Assembly (NCBI GenBank): GCA_963750045.1
Contig: CAVVPD010000002.1
Coordinates: 434,001 to 498,000 of the forward strand
Origin: DASUAS01 sp963750045
GTDB lineage: Bacteria; Actinomycetota; Acidimicrobiia; IMCC26256; DASPTH01
Length of the DNA stretch: 64,000 nucleotides
Reading direction: 5' to 3'
The notes below the pieces were generated by a model. That model saw only the letters and a program-made list of their open reading frames with translations, searched no databases and was not told the DNA's origin. The translations under genes were made by a program, and so were the position numbers. Below, piece by piece: positions 35,938 through 44,911 of the stretch; within the stretch, counting starts at the first letter, position 1, and every line of letters starts with the position of its first letter.

Positions 35938-36734
35938 TCAGGGGTACGTCCCTCACGGAACGCGGCGGCGGCATCGGAGAGCTCACCGGTCTGCGTGCAC
36001 ATGACCTGGGTGCGGTTCTCCATGTCGAGGGCGTGACGGAAGCTCGGCGAGTCGATCGTCTGCCACATGGTCTCCTTTGTCATCCACACCGCGAGCGGCG
36101 CGTTCGCGGCGACGAGACGGGCGGTCTCGAGCGCGCGCTCTACGACGTGACCGTCGGGCACGACGTCGAGGACGAGGTCCATCTCGCGGGCCTCGGTGGC
36201 GTCGAAGATCCGACCCGTGAGCATGAGCTCGGCCGACCGGGACGCGCCCACCAGGCGCGGGAGCAGGTAGCTCGTGCCCATGTCACACGACGAGACCCCG
36301 AGGGTCACGAACACCGAACCGAAGCGGGCCGACTCCGACGCGACACGGACGTCGCACGACAGCGCGAGCGCGAAGCCGCCCCCGACCGCGGCGCCGTTCA
36401 CCGCCGCGATCACCGGCTGGCGGAGTCGGTGGATCTTCTCGTGGAGCGACGCGAGGTGCTCCTGGGTGAGCAGGATGAGCGGGATCTGGCCCATGCCCTC
36501 GGTGCCCGGTGCGCCGTGCTCGCCCTCCACCCCCTTCAGGTCGTCGCCGGAGCAGAAGCCGCGACCGGCACCGGTGAGGATGACGACGCGCACTCCTCGA
36601 TCGGTGTTGATGCGGTCGAACGTCGCGTGCAAGTCCGCGATGAGTCCCTGGCTCAGCGCGTTCAGACGTTCGGCCCGGTTGAGCGTGACGAGGAGGATTC
36701 CCGGCTCGAGCTCCTCGGTGATCACCAGTGACAT
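35922..36734 (-). CDS. Enoyl-CoA hydratase/isomerase family protein (EchA-like), no catalytic Glu
   Basis: 270 aa. LVTLNRAERLNALS, GFCSGDDLKG and VGGGFALALSCDVRVAS identify a crotonase. Ala replaces the first glutamate, and FGSVFVTLGVSSCDMG replaces the PE motif; an Asp in CDMG may take over, as in other members with this SSCDMG pattern. Its ATG overlaps the TetR stop by 1 bp (TGATG). Confidence 0.87.
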   Translation of the reverse strand: MSLVITEELEPGILLVTLNRAERLNALSQGLIADLHATFDRINTDRGVRVVILTGAGRGFCSGDDLKGVEGEHGAPGTEGMGQIPLILLTQEHLASLHEKIHRLRQPVIAAVNGAAVGGGFALALSCDVRVASESARFGSVFVTLGVSSCDMGTSYLLPRLVGASRSAELMLTGRIFDATEAREMDLVLDVVPDGHVVERALETARLVAANAPLAVWMTKETMWQTIDSPSFRHALDMENRTQVMCTQTGELSDAAAAFREGRTPEWRPL

Positions 36735-37360
36735 CAGGTTCCTCCCTCCAGCCCGGCGACCACGAAGTCGACGAGCATCCCTGCCCGGACGCGCAACTCG
36801 TCGGGGAGCGTGACGACCCGGGCCCCCGGCGTGGGCGCGGGGGTGCGCAACCCGACGATCACCATCTCGATCGCGAACGCGAACCGCGCTGCGAACACCG
36901 CCTCGGGGAGCGCGGGCAACGAGTTCCGCGCGAGTCGTTCCCAGTCACGCTCGTCGTCTGCGAATTTCGCCATGAAGTCGAGGGCCGGCGACCGGGCGAG
37001 CCACAACGCATGCATCAGGTCGAGCCAGCGCTGCGCGTCGGGGCCGTCGGCCTCGACGAGCGCGACGTTCGCGAACACCAGCGACTCGACCACGTCGCGC
37101 ACGCTCGGCGGCGCCGGCGCCGAGCGCAGCGCGTCGAGCGCCTCCTTGCGGCGCCGCGAGAGGTCGGTCCACCGGCGGGCGATCACCTCGCCGATCAGGC
37201 CGTCGCGTGAGCCGAAGTAGTAGTGGATCGCGGCGCCGTTCTGCCCGGCGGCATCGGTGATGTCCCGGACCGACACCCCGAGCCCTTCCCGGAGGAACAG
37301 GTGCTCGGCCACGTCGAGCAGGCGGGCCTTCGTGCTCGACGTCCTCGTCCCCCCGGCCAC
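36734..37360 (-). CDS. TetR-family regulator of the adjacent SDR/crotonase genes
   Basis: 208 aa from the GTG at 37360, chosen over an upstream GTG at 37369 because TAGGGT lies 7 nt before it. HTH region: LLDVAEHLFLREGLGVSVRDITDAAGQNGAAIHYYFGSRDGL. The C-terminal domain is that of a small-ligand sensor. A 29-bp perfect palindrome lies between it and the divergent SDR at 37419, so autoregulation and control of both sides are likely. Confidence 0.9.
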   Translation of the reverse strand: MAGGTRTSSTKARLLDVAEHLFLREGLGVSVRDITDAAGQNGAAIHYYFGSRDGLIGEVIARRWTDLSRRRKEALDALRSAPAPPSVRDVVESLVFANVALVEADGPDAQRWLDLMHALWLARSPALDFMAKFADDERDWERLARNSLPALPEAVFAARFAFAIEMVIVGLRTPAPTPGARVVTLPDELRVRAGMLVDFVVAGLEGGT

Positions 37361-37367
37361 GGGTTGC

Positions 37368-37373
37368 ACCCTA
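37368..37373 (-). promoter_or_regulatory. -10 box of the TetR transcript
   Basis: TAGGGT on the minus strand (ACCCTA on the plus strand), 7 nt before the GTG at 37360, predicting a leaderless message. The palindromic operator starts 14 bp upstream, close enough for a bound dimer to block polymerase. Confidence 0.5.
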
Positions 37374-37386
37374 CCGGCGCTTCGTG

Positions 37387-37415
37387 CCAGAGTTCAAACA
37401 CTGTTTGAACTCTGG
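37387..37415. promoter_or_regulatory. 29-bp perfect palindrome, likely TetR operator
   Basis: CCAGAGTTCAAACA, one central C, then TGTTTGAACTCTGG: every base of the 14-nt arms pairs. It sits between the TetR gene and the SDR at 37419, with the right arm overlapping the SDR leader. Length and symmetry fit a TetR dimer pair. No copy was found elsewhere in the window. Confidence 0.8.
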
Positions 37416-37418
37416 GGG

Positions 37419-38372
37419 ATGACCGTGGCGGACCTGCGATTCGACGGCAAGGTGGCGATCGTCACCGGGGCTGGACGTGGACTCGGGCGGGCCTACGCCC
37501 GGCTCCTCGCGGCGCGGGGATGTCAGGTCGTGGTCAACGATCCCGGCGTCACCACCAACGGGCAGCCACAGAGCGAGGGTGCCGCCGACGAGGTCGTGGC
37601 GGAGATCGTGGCCGCGGGGGGCGCAGCCGTCGCCGACCGCAACAGCGTGATCGACGGGGCCGACGCCATCGCCGGCCACGCGTGCGAAGAGTTCGGCCGC
37701 ATCGACGTCGTCGTCAACAACGCGGGCATCTCCGGCGGCGGCGCGTTCGACGAGATGCCCGTCGCCGATTTCGACCGGCTCGTCGACACGCACTACGGCG
37801 GCGCGGTACGGGTGAGCCGGGCCGCGTGGCCCCACCTGAAGGCCGCCGGCGCGGGCCGGATCGTGAACATGTCGTCCGCGTCGGTGTTCGGCACGCCCTT
37901 CACGAGCCACTACGTGTCGAGCAAGGCCGGGATCTTCGGGCTCACCCGGGCCCTCGCCGCCGAGGGCGCCTTCTCCGGGATCGGCGTCAACGCGGTGATG
38001 CCCGCCGCCTTCACCCGCATGACCGCGCAACTGCCCGACGAGGACGGGTTCCGCACGTTCCTCGAGACGTACTTCCCCCCCGAGAAGGTGGCCCCGTTCG
38101 TCGTGTTCCTCGCCCACGAGAGCAACATCATCACCGGCGAGACCTTCTCGGTGGGCGCCGACCGCGCCGCGCGCGTCTTCCTCGCCGAGTGCCCGGGGGT
38201 CCTGGGCGACGGCACCCCGGAGGGATTCGCCGACCGGGTCGACGAGCTGCTCAGCGTCGAAGGTTGGGAGATCCCGTCGGACATGATGGACGAGGTGCGT
38301 TACTCCTCCGACCACCTCGGTCCCGATGTCGCCGCGGCCTATGCACGCGTGGCGGGCCGCTCCACGTCGTGA
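37419..38372 (+). CDS. SDR-family hydroxyacyl-CoA dehydrogenase-like protein
   Basis: 317 aa: TGAGRGLGRAYARLLAARG, VVNDPGVTTNGQ, VVNNAGISGGG, NMSSASVFGTPF, the active-site YVSSKAGIFG. The VNDPG segment and the C-terminal tail (AECPGVLGDGTPEGFADRV) resemble the 17-beta-HSD4/FOX2-type hydroxyacyl-CoA dehydrogenases. GGGGG directly abuts the ATG but is 6 nt from a GTG at 37425, so the GTG may be the true start. It is coupled to the next HAD gene by a GTGA overlap. Confidence 0.88.
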   Translation: MTVADLRFDGKVAIVTGAGRGLGRAYARLLAARGCQVVVNDPGVTTNGQPQSEGAADEVVAEIVAAGGAAVADRNSVIDGADAIAGHACEEFGRIDVVVNNAGISGGGAFDEMPVADFDRLVDTHYGGAVRVSRAAWPHLKAAGAGRIVNMSSASVFGTPFTSHYVSSKAGIFGLTRALAAEGAFSGIGVNAVMPAAFTRMTAQLPDEDGFRTFLETYFPPEKVAPFVVFLAHESNIITGETFSVGADRAARVFLAECPGVLGDGTPEGFADRVDELLSVEGWEIPSDMMDEVRYSSDHLGPDVAAAYARVAGRSTS

Positions 38373-39005
38373 GCGCGTTCGAAGCGGTCCTGTGGGACTA
38401 CGGCGGCGTGTTCACACCATCGCCCTTCGGCGCTGCGCACGCGTACGCGCGCGCGCAGGGCGTCGACCCCGACGTGATGGTGCGGATCGTGTTCGGCGCC
38501 TACGACGCCGACACCGACCATGCATGGCACCAGCTCGAACGCGGTGAGCTCACCTTCGTCGACGCGCTGCACGCGCATCTCGGCCGACGCCGATGCCGCC
38601 GGCTTCCGCTTCGACACCGGCGAGATGTTCAGCGGCATGGTGGCCGACGACGTCGACCGCGAGGTGGTGATCGACGCAGTGCGTCTCGTCCGCGGTCGCG
38701 GGTTGCGGACCGCCATCGTGACCAACAACATCCGCGAGTACGGCGACGCCTGGCGCGCCCGGCTGAACATCGACGAGCTGTTCGATCTCGTCGTCGACTC
38801 GTGCGAAGAGGGCGTGCGCAAGCCCGACCCCGTGATCTTCCACACCGCGCTCGAACGCCTCGCGGTCTCCGATCCCGGACGGGCGGTGTTCCTCGACGAC
38901 TTCGGCGGCAACATCGCCGCGGCGCGGGCGCTCGGCATGCACGGCATCCTCGTCGGACCTGACCCGCGGCCCGCGGTCGAGGAGCTGCTCGCGCTGCTCG
39001 AGTGA
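38369..39005 (+). CDS. HAD-superfamily hydrolase, apparently frameshifted
   Basis: About 211 aa if one extra base near 38575-38583 is ignored. The first frame holds motif I, LWDYGGVFTPS, then GELTFVDALHAH. The second frame continues SADADAAGFRF, motif II TNNIREY, the motif III lysine in RKPDPVIF, and motif IV FLDDFGGN. This is the form of HAD proteins often fused to acyl-CoA dehydrogenases. It begins at a GTG overlapping the SDR stop, so it belongs to that operon. Confidence 0.84.
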
Positions 39006-39111
39006 CCCGCACTTCCGCGGGCGCGCCTGCACGCCGGCCCGTCCCGCCACGAGGTAGACATGGCTCGAGAAGCGTCACGAACCTTCGGAGGTTCTCCTGC
39101 TCGTCACGTTC

Positions 39112-40029
39112 GTGCTGCTCGTGCCGGCCCTGCTGCTCGGCGCGTGGCTCGGGGTGCTGGTCCGCCGGCACCCCGGCATCGACCGGGCGTCCGCACGGCA
39201 CGCCCGCGGCGAGAAGCACTCGGCCGAGGCGACGCGAGGTGCGCGCTTCCTGGCGAAGTTCGGTCCCGCGACCGACACCGGCCTCCTCCTCACGCTCGCG
39301 CTGAGCGTGGTGGTGGTCGGCGGCGCGGTGCTCGGCACCCTCGGGCTGCTGGTGCGGTCGAACTCGAGCTTGCTCCGCGTCGACCGGTCGATCGCGCCAT
39401 GGGGCGAGCAGCACATGACGAACTTCTCCCGATGGGCGGTCGACCTCGTCACCTCGCTCGGTGGAACGATGATCATCTTCGGTACGACGCTGGGCGTGTT
39501 GGTGTTCGAGATGCTCCGACGACCGAGCCGCTGGCTCCCGGTGTTCCTCGCCACGGTCGCGATCGGTCAGACCCTGTTGAGCGGCGAGATCAAGTCGCTG
39601 GTCGACCGCGTCCGGCCCACCATCAATCCGCTCGCGCACACCCTCGGGCCCGCGTTCCCCAGTGGTCACACCACGGGCGCGGCGGCGTGCTACGCCGCGT
39701 TCGCGCTGGTGCTCGGACGCGGCCGGTTGCGCGACACGCAGGCGGCGCTCGCCGGCGCCGCGGTCTTCCTGGCCGGTGCGGTCGCCGCGTCACGCGTGCT
39801 GCTCGGCGTCCACTGGCTCACCGACGTGCTCGGCGGACTGGCGCTGGGCTGGGCGTGGTTCGCGCTCTGCTCGATCGCGTTCGGTGGTCGTCTGCTGGGG
39901 GCCCCTCGACCTGGCCTCTCGAAAGGCCGGTTCTCCCCACGTTCGCCACCCCGAAACGAACCGGAAACGGCCGTCGGTCAAGGTTCGAGCATGAACGGAA
40001 CCCGGCCCGCGAGTGGGGAGCAGGCATGA
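39112..40029 (+). CDS. PAP2-family membrane phosphatase
   Basis: 305 aa. Phosphatase motifs are complete: KSLVDRVRPTIN (C1), FPSGHTTGA (C2), SRVLLGVHWLTDVLGG (C3). There are several membrane helices (LLLTLALSVVVVGGAVLGTLGLL, MIIFGTTLGVLVFEML). It acts on a lipid phosphate such as undecaprenyl or phosphatidyl phosphate at the membrane. The start is uncertain: GGAGG at 39087-39091 is better placed for a CTG at 39097 than for the GTG at 39112. The ACT-domain gene overlaps its stop. Confidence 0.87.
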   Translation: MLLVPALLLGAWLGVLVRRHPGIDRASARHARGEKHSAEATRGARFLAKFGPATDTGLLLTLALSVVVVGGAVLGTLGLLVRSNSSLLRVDRSIAPWGEQHMTNFSRWAVDLVTSLGGTMIIFGTTLGVLVFEMLRRPSRWLPVFLATVAIGQTLLSGEIKSLVDRVRPTINPLAHTLGPAFPSGHTTGAAACYAAFALVLGRGRLRDTQAALAGAAVFLAGAVAASRVLLGVHWLTDVLGGLALGWAWFALCSIAFGGRLLGAPRPGLSKGRFSPRSPPRNEPETAVGQGSSMNGTRPASGEQA

Positions 40030-40685
40030 GCAGGTACCGGTTGCGGGTGGAGCTCCCGGATCTGCCCGGCGCGCTGGCCAAGGTCGCCACCGTGATCTCC
40101 GAGCTCGACGGCGACCTGGTGTCGGTCGACATCCACGAGCTCGACGGCCATCGGGCCGTCGACGAGCTGGTCGTGGAGGTCCTGACAGAGCTCGACGGCC
40201 GCGTGCTCGCGGCTGCGCTGCTGGAGGCCGGCGCCGGCGCGTTGCTCTCCTGCGCACCCGCCGCGGCGAGACGCGAGCCCGTGCTCGACGCCCTCGGATG
40301 GGCCCGGGAGATCGCCGAGACCCCCGACGGCGGAACCCTCGGGCGGGTCCTGGCGTCGGCGTGTCACTCGTCCAAGGTGTGGGTCGCCCCCATCGACGAC
40401 GCACGCGAGGTGCCGGTCGGTCGTCTCGCGCTGGCCCGCGGCGCGCCGTTGGTCCAACGCTCCCACGATCTCCCCGCACCGCTCGGCGGAAGACCGGCGT
40501 CGCCCATGTGGTTGCTGGCGGTCCCCGACGGGCAGCCGCACACTCGCAGCATCGCGTTCCTGGCGCGGCCGGGATCCCTCCGGTTCACCGCGTCGGAAGT
40601 GGCCCGGATCGACGCCCTGATGGGCCTCTCCCGCACGCTGGCGGACGGGATCGCGCGACGCGAGCATCCGGCCACCCGTCAGTAG
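40026..40685 (+). CDS. ACT-domain protein
   Basis: 219 aa. The N-terminal 70 residues form an ACT domain (YRLRVELPDLPGALAKVATVISELDGDLVSVDI). The C-terminal part (SSKVWVAPIDDAR, SLRFTASEVARIDALMGL) is a GAF-like or unassigned region with no catalytic motif seen. Possible roles are sensing an amino acid or regulating a phosphatase or membrane partner, given the ATGA overlap with the PAP2 gene. Confidence 0.8.
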   Translation: MSRYRLRVELPDLPGALAKVATVISELDGDLVSVDIHELDGHRAVDELVVEVLTELDGRVLAAALLEAGAGALLSCAPAAARREPVLDALGWAREIAETPDGGTLGRVLASACHSSKVWVAPIDDAREVPVGRLALARGAPLVQRSHDLPAPLGGRPASPMWLLAVPDGQPHTRSIAFLARPGSLRFTASEVARIDALMGLSRTLADGIARREHPATRQ

Positions 40686-40698
40686 CCCGCGTCCCGGA

Positions 40699-41526
40699 TC
40701 ACTCGTCACCCGACATCGCGCGGTCGATCTCGTCCCACCGCGCCGTCTCGCCCTCGCGGGTCTGACCTCCCGCGTCGAGGAATCGCCGCATCCGGTCGGT
40801 GTGGTGTCCGCCCGCGGTGAGCGCGCCGAACGCGTTGGTCTCCTCGACCAGGGCGGTCGTGCACGATCCCAGCGAGGCGTCGACCACCCGCTTGACCGCG
40901 GCAACCGAGGCGGGGGGCATCGAAGCGATGCGCCGGGCGACCCGGCGCCCGGTCTCGTGGAGTTCGGCGTGGGGCACGACCGCATCGAGCCAGCCGATCC
41001 GCAGCGCCTCATCGGCACCGACGTCGCGGCCGGTGAGGATCACGTCGAGGGCCCGGCTTCGCCCGAGCAGATGGGGCAGGCGCGCGGTCCCACCCGCGCC
41101 CGGCAGGATGCCCATCCCCACCTCCGGTTGGCCCAGGACCACCCGCTCGCTGCCGTACCGCAGATCGAGCGCTGCGAGGAACTCGGCGCCGCCGCCGCGC
41201 GCCGCGCCGTCGACCAGTCCGATGGTGACGAGGGCGCTGCGCTGCATGCGCTCGAACAGCGCGGCCGCGACATTCGGGGTGTCGACCGGCGTGTACGGAC
41301 CCGCCGAGATGGCGAGGATGCCCTGCACGTCGCCGTGCATCAGGAAGAAGTCGGGATCGGCGCTCGAGAACAGGACGACGCGCGCAGCGTCGTCGTGTTC
41401 CAGGGCGTCGAGGAGCGCGGCGAGCCCCGCGATGAACGCGCCGTCGACGAGGTTGGTGGGCGGGTGGTCGATGACCACTTCCGCGATCCCTGCGGACCGC
41501 TCGGCGCGGAGCGGGCCGAAGTCCAT
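40699..41526 (-). CDS. Enoyl-CoA hydratase (crotonase) with both catalytic glutamates
   Basis: 275 aa. GGGAEFLAALDLRYG has the first Glu and LGQPEVGMGILPGAGG the second, so among the five crotonases in this window it is the only one with the full canonical site. VDASLGSC and C-terminal residues are regular. It is convergent with the ACT-domain gene (13 bp gap). Confidence 0.9.
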   Translation of the reverse strand: MDFGPLRAERSAGIAEVVIDHPPTNLVDGAFIAGLAALLDALEHDDAARVVLFSSADPDFFLMHGDVQGILAISAGPYTPVDTPNVAAALFERMQRSALVTIGLVDGAARGGGAEFLAALDLRYGSERVVLGQPEVGMGILPGAGGTARLPHLLGRSRALDVILTGRDVGADEALRIGWLDAVVPHAELHETGRRVARRIASMPPASVAAVKRVVDASLGSCTTALVEETNAFGALTAGGHHTDRMRRFLDAGGQTREGETARWDEIDRAMSGDE

Positions 41527-41681
41527 GACTCGGGATGTCTAGCAGGCTCGTCATCCCCCGCCCACCGCTCGACGGGAACTGCCCGGAGCGGCTTCGTCCG
41601 GCACCGCGCCCGGGCGACGTTCGACACTCCGGGCTCCGCGCGGCGAGGATGAGGCCGGCACGTGATCGAACCGGAGGAATC

Positions 41682-42422
41682 GTGGCCTACGGAGACCGAA
41701 CCAAGCCGAGCAGCGTCGAGTCGTGGCTCGAGCAGCGTTTCCCCGGGTACCGCTACGGCTCGGTGTTGGTGCTGCTGGCCGCGACGTTCGTGGTGATGGC
41801 GGCGGGACCGCCGGACGCTTGGACCCGGGTCCTCACCGTGTTCCTCCAGGGACTCACCCTCCTCGCCGCCCTGCTGGCGTCACGGGTCAGCCGCCGGCTC
41901 TTCCGGATCGCGGCGATCGTGGCGCTGCTCTCGCTGTTGACGTCCGTGACGTCGGTGATCGTGAGCTCTTCGCCCGACCCGTCGAGCGTCTTCTTCCTCC
42001 TCAATCTCCTGCTCGTCGCGACCGTCCCCGTCGTGATCGCCCGAGCGCTGTGGCAGCGCGCGATCGTCGACGTCCAGACCGTGCTCGGTGCGGTGTGCAT
42101 CTACGTCCTGCTCGGCATGATGTACGCGTTCGTGTACGCGGCGATGAACGGCCTGAGCAGCGGCGACTTCTTCGTGCAGACGAGCCATGCCACCACGCCC
42201 GACTTCCTCTACTTCAGCTTCATCACCCAGACGACGGTCGGCTACGGCGACTTCACCGCGAGGGGCGATCTCGGTCGCGCCCTCTCGGTGCTCGAGGCGC
42301 TGACCGGGCAGCTCTACCTCGTGACCATCATTGCCGTGCTGGTGAGCCGGTTGGGCGAACGTTCCCACACCCCGGCGGAGGCCTCCGAGAGCCCCGTCGA
42401 GGCGACGGACGCAACTCCGTAG
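41682..42422 (+). CDS. Potassium channel-like protein, single-pore (Ion_trans_2)
   Basis: 246 aa from the GTG at 41682, preceded by GGAGG. The selectivity filter is TTVGYGD in the sequence YFSFITQTTVGYGDFT. Helices before it (VLVLLAATFVVMAA, FFLLNLLLVATVPVVIARAL, LGAVCIYVLLGMMYAFVYAAM) suggest a KcsA-like two-helix pore with extra N-terminal helices. The C-terminal tail is short, with no RCK domain, so gating is not ligand-nucleotide controlled. It is convergent with CydB. Confidence 0.9.
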   Translation: MAYGDRTKPSSVESWLEQRFPGYRYGSVLVLLAATFVVMAAGPPDAWTRVLTVFLQGLTLLAALLASRVSRRLFRIAAIVALLSLLTSVTSVIVSSSPDPSSVFFLLNLLLVATVPVVIARALWQRAIVDVQTVLGAVCIYVLLGMMYAFVYAAMNGLSSGDFFVQTSHATTPDFLYFSFITQTTVGYGDFTARGDLGRALSVLEALTGQLYLVTIIAVLVSRLGERSHTPAEASESPVEATDATP

Positions 42423-42425
42423 GCC

Positions 42426-43469
42426 TCACGCCTCCTGCGAGAACAGCCCGGCCTGCTCGTCCTCGGAGTCGGACGTCCCTTCCAGCAGATCCTTCTGGTC
42501 GAGGTAGTAGAGCAGTCCGAGCGACGGCAGGATGATCACCGCCGCGGCCAGGAACACGATCACGACCGACCACAGCGTCGGGTCGGGCGCGGCCGCGGCC
42601 GACACCTTGAGGCTGGTGGGGAGGAGGTACGGCCACTGGGCCACGCCCCAACCGAACACCACGGTCGCCACCGCACCCATCGCCAACGCGCGCGCTCCGT
42701 TGTGGTTGTCACGGACCAGCAGGACCAGCGATCCGATCCCGCAGATGGCGGAGAGGATCACCAGCGCGAGCGCGCGCGACGTCAGGCCGTCGAAGACGTA
42801 CCGGGCGTAGTCGTGGAGGACGAAGAATCCGACGAAGAGCACGAAGCCGGCGACGATCGCGGAGCCCACCGCGCGCCGCCGGAAGTACTCGACCATGTCG
42901 TCGCGTCCGAGGCGGCGCGCGTCCCACACCATGTAGACGGCGGCGAGATACGCACAGGCGATCACCGCGAGCACCCCGCCGAGGACCGATGTCGGGTTGA
43001 TCCAGCTCGACCACGGATCGCCCGCCTTCCCGCCCGCGGGAACGTGCCCAGACGCGATGGCACCGGCGACTGCCCCCATGCAGAACGGCACCAGGACCGA
43101 CGACGCGGCGAAGGCCGCACCGAAGTTGCGCTGGCTCGAGGTACGGGTCACCTCCTTGCGGAAGGCGAAGCTCGAACCCCGGAGGACGATGCCGAGCGCG
43201 GCGAGCGACAAGGGAACGAAGAGCGTGAGGGTGATCGACGCGAAGGCCTCGGGGAATGCAGTCCACAGGACGACGAGGCAGAAGATCAACCACACGTGGT
43301 TTGCCTCCCACACCGGACCGATAGAATGGCTGATCACGGTCCGCGGCTCGGCTCCCCGCCGCGCCCTACCGGCCACGAGATCCCAGAACCCGGCGCCGAA
43401 GTCCGCGCCGCCGAAGAGCGCGTACGCCGCGATGCCGATCATGAGGATGACCGCGACCACGTCGCTCAC
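42426..43469 (-). CDS. cydB: Cytochrome bd ubiquinol oxidase subunit II
   Basis: 347 aa from a GTG at 43469 that overlaps the CydA stop by 4 bp. CydB signature regions are ALFGGADFGAGFWDLVAG, GPVWEANHVWLIFCLVVLWTAFP and LHDYARYVFDGL. About 8 membrane helices. It forms the haem-containing oxidase with CydA. CydC/CydD (the ABC transporter needed for assembly) are not in the window. Confidence 0.95.
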   Translation of the reverse strand: MSDVVAVILMIGIAAYALFGGADFGAGFWDLVAGRARRGAEPRTVISHSIGPVWEANHVWLIFCLVVLWTAFPEAFASITLTLFVPLSLAALGIVLRGSSFAFRKEVTRTSSQRNFGAAFAASSVLVPFCMGAVAGAIASGHVPAGGKAGDPWSSWINPTSVLGGVLAVIACAYLAAVYMVWDARRLGRDDMVEYFRRRAVGSAIVAGFVLFVGFFVLHDYARYVFDGLTSRALALVILSAICGIGSLVLLVRDNHNGARALAMGAVATVVFGWGVAQWPYLLPTSLKVSAAAAPDPTLWSVVIVFLAAAVIILPSLGLLYYLDQKDLLEGTSDSEDEQAGLFSQEA

Positions 43470-44896
43470 GGGACCGCCACCTCTTCGCGTTCGTCGTGAC
43501 CGATCGCGTCCGCGCCTCGCCGCGGCTCGTACGGGCCGCCACCCTCGATCTCTTCTCCACCCTCCCGCCAACGGCGGCTCATCGTGCGCAGGATCAGCAC
43601 GAGGGTCACCCCAACACCGGCGTAGATGCCGAGCACCACGAGGAAGGTGATCCAAACGCCCGTGTTGCCGGTGGCGGCCTGCTCCACCTTCATGTAGTTG
43701 CGCACGATCCACGGTTGGCGCCCGACCTCGGTGACCACCCACCCGGCTTCGAGCGTCACCACCGAGAGGGCACCGGCCGCCGCCGCGATCCAGAGGAAGA
43801 GCTTGCTCCGCGGCATCCGGCGCTTGAACAGCCACGTTGCGCCGTACCATCCGGCCAACAGGAACAGCAGCGTGGCCAGACCCACCATCACGTCCCACGC
43901 GAGATGCACCACGTTGACCTCGCCGTTGGTGGGTCGCTGGCTCGCGGGCACGGTGTCGAGACCCTGCACGACGGTGCTGGTGCCGGTGGTCGGGTCGGAG
44001 AGCCACGACGCGAGCCCGGGAATCGGGATCCCACCGACGACCTCGCCGTTCGAGTCGAGGTGTCCGAGGATGGTCTCCGGCACGTCGCTCGACGTCTGGG
44101 GCACCATCTCGATGGCCGCGAACTTCACCGGCTCGTTGTTGTAGACCCACCGCGCGATCTCGTCGCCCACGAGCATCTGGAAGGGCATGGCGATCGCCGC
44201 CACCGTGAACGGGATGACGAGGCCGAGGCGGTGGTAGCGATCCCGGCGTCCGCGCAACATGCCCACCGCGTACACCGACGCCACCAGGAAGCCGCCGACG
44301 AGATACGCGGCGATGAGCATGTGCAGCGCCTGGAGCGGCATCGCCTTGTTGAAGATCACCCCCCACGGGTCGACGTCGACGATCTTGCCCGCCGAGTTCA
44401 AGGTGAAACCGGCAGGCTCGTTCATCCACACGTTCGCGGCGACCACCGAGACGGTGCCGCCGATCCCCGCGACGACCACCGGGACCCCGGTCCAGAAGTG
44501 CGGCCAGGGCTTGAGCCGCTTCCAGCCGTAGATGTAGATCGCGATGAAGATGGCCTCGAGGAAGAAGAAGAGCCCTTCGACCGCGAACGGGATGCCGAAG
44601 GCGTCGCCGAAGCGACCCATGAACCGCGGCCAGAGGAGCCCGAACTCGAACGTGAGCACCGTGCCGGTGACCGCGCCCACCGCGAACGTGACCGCCATGT
44701 ACTTCGACCACCGCTGGGCCAGAGCCAGCGCATCGGCGTCGTCGTGCTTGATCGCCCGGTAGTTCGCGATCAGGGTGATCGCGCCCCAAGCGACCCCCAG
44801 CGGCACGAGGACGATGTGGAAGGCGAGCGTGAACGCCATCTGCGAGCGCGCCCACGGAACCGGGTTCACTGCCAGCAGCGTCGTGAGCGCGTGCAC
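43466..44896 (-). CDS. cydA: Cytochrome bd ubiquinol oxidase subunit I
   Basis: 476 aa from a GTG at 44896. Haem ligand positions are visible: the His in MAFTLAFHIVLVPLG (b595/b558 region), His in ALHMLIAAYLVGG, and the quinol-site GRQPWIVRNYM. Membrane helices are spread along the chain. The Q-loop is short, as in many actinobacterial bd oxidases. It is a high-affinity oxygen reductase used under low oxygen or stress. The small ORF upstream may be its accessory subunit. Confidence 0.95.
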   Translation of the reverse strand: MHALTTLLAVNPVPWARSQMAFTLAFHIVLVPLGVAWGAITLIANYRAIKHDDADALALAQRWSKYMAVTFAVGAVTGTVLTFEFGLLWPRFMGRFGDAFGIPFAVEGLFFFLEAIFIAIYIYGWKRLKPWPHFWTGVPVVVAGIGGTVSVVAANVWMNEPAGFTLNSAGKIVDVDPWGVIFNKAMPLQALHMLIAAYLVGGFLVASVYAVGMLRGRRDRYHRLGLVIPFTVAAIAMPFQMLVGDEIARWVYNNEPVKFAAIEMVPQTSSDVPETILGHLDSNGEVVGGIPIPGLASWLSDPTTGTSTVVQGLDTVPASQRPTNGEVNVVHLAWDVMVGLATLLFLLAGWYGATWLFKRRMPRSKLFLWIAAAAGALSVVTLEAGWVVTEVGRQPWIVRNYMKVEQAATGNTGVWITFLVVLGIYAGVGVTLVLILRTMSRRWREGGEEIEGGGPYEPRRGADAIGHDEREEVAVP

Positions 44897-44911
44897 GGGA
44901 CCGGTGCCCTC

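Noticed and set aside
41535..41681. N-terminal extension of the potassium-channel gene back to 41535
   Set aside because: The extra 49 residues are Arg/Pro-rich; a GGAGG ribosome site fits the GTG at 41682 instead.
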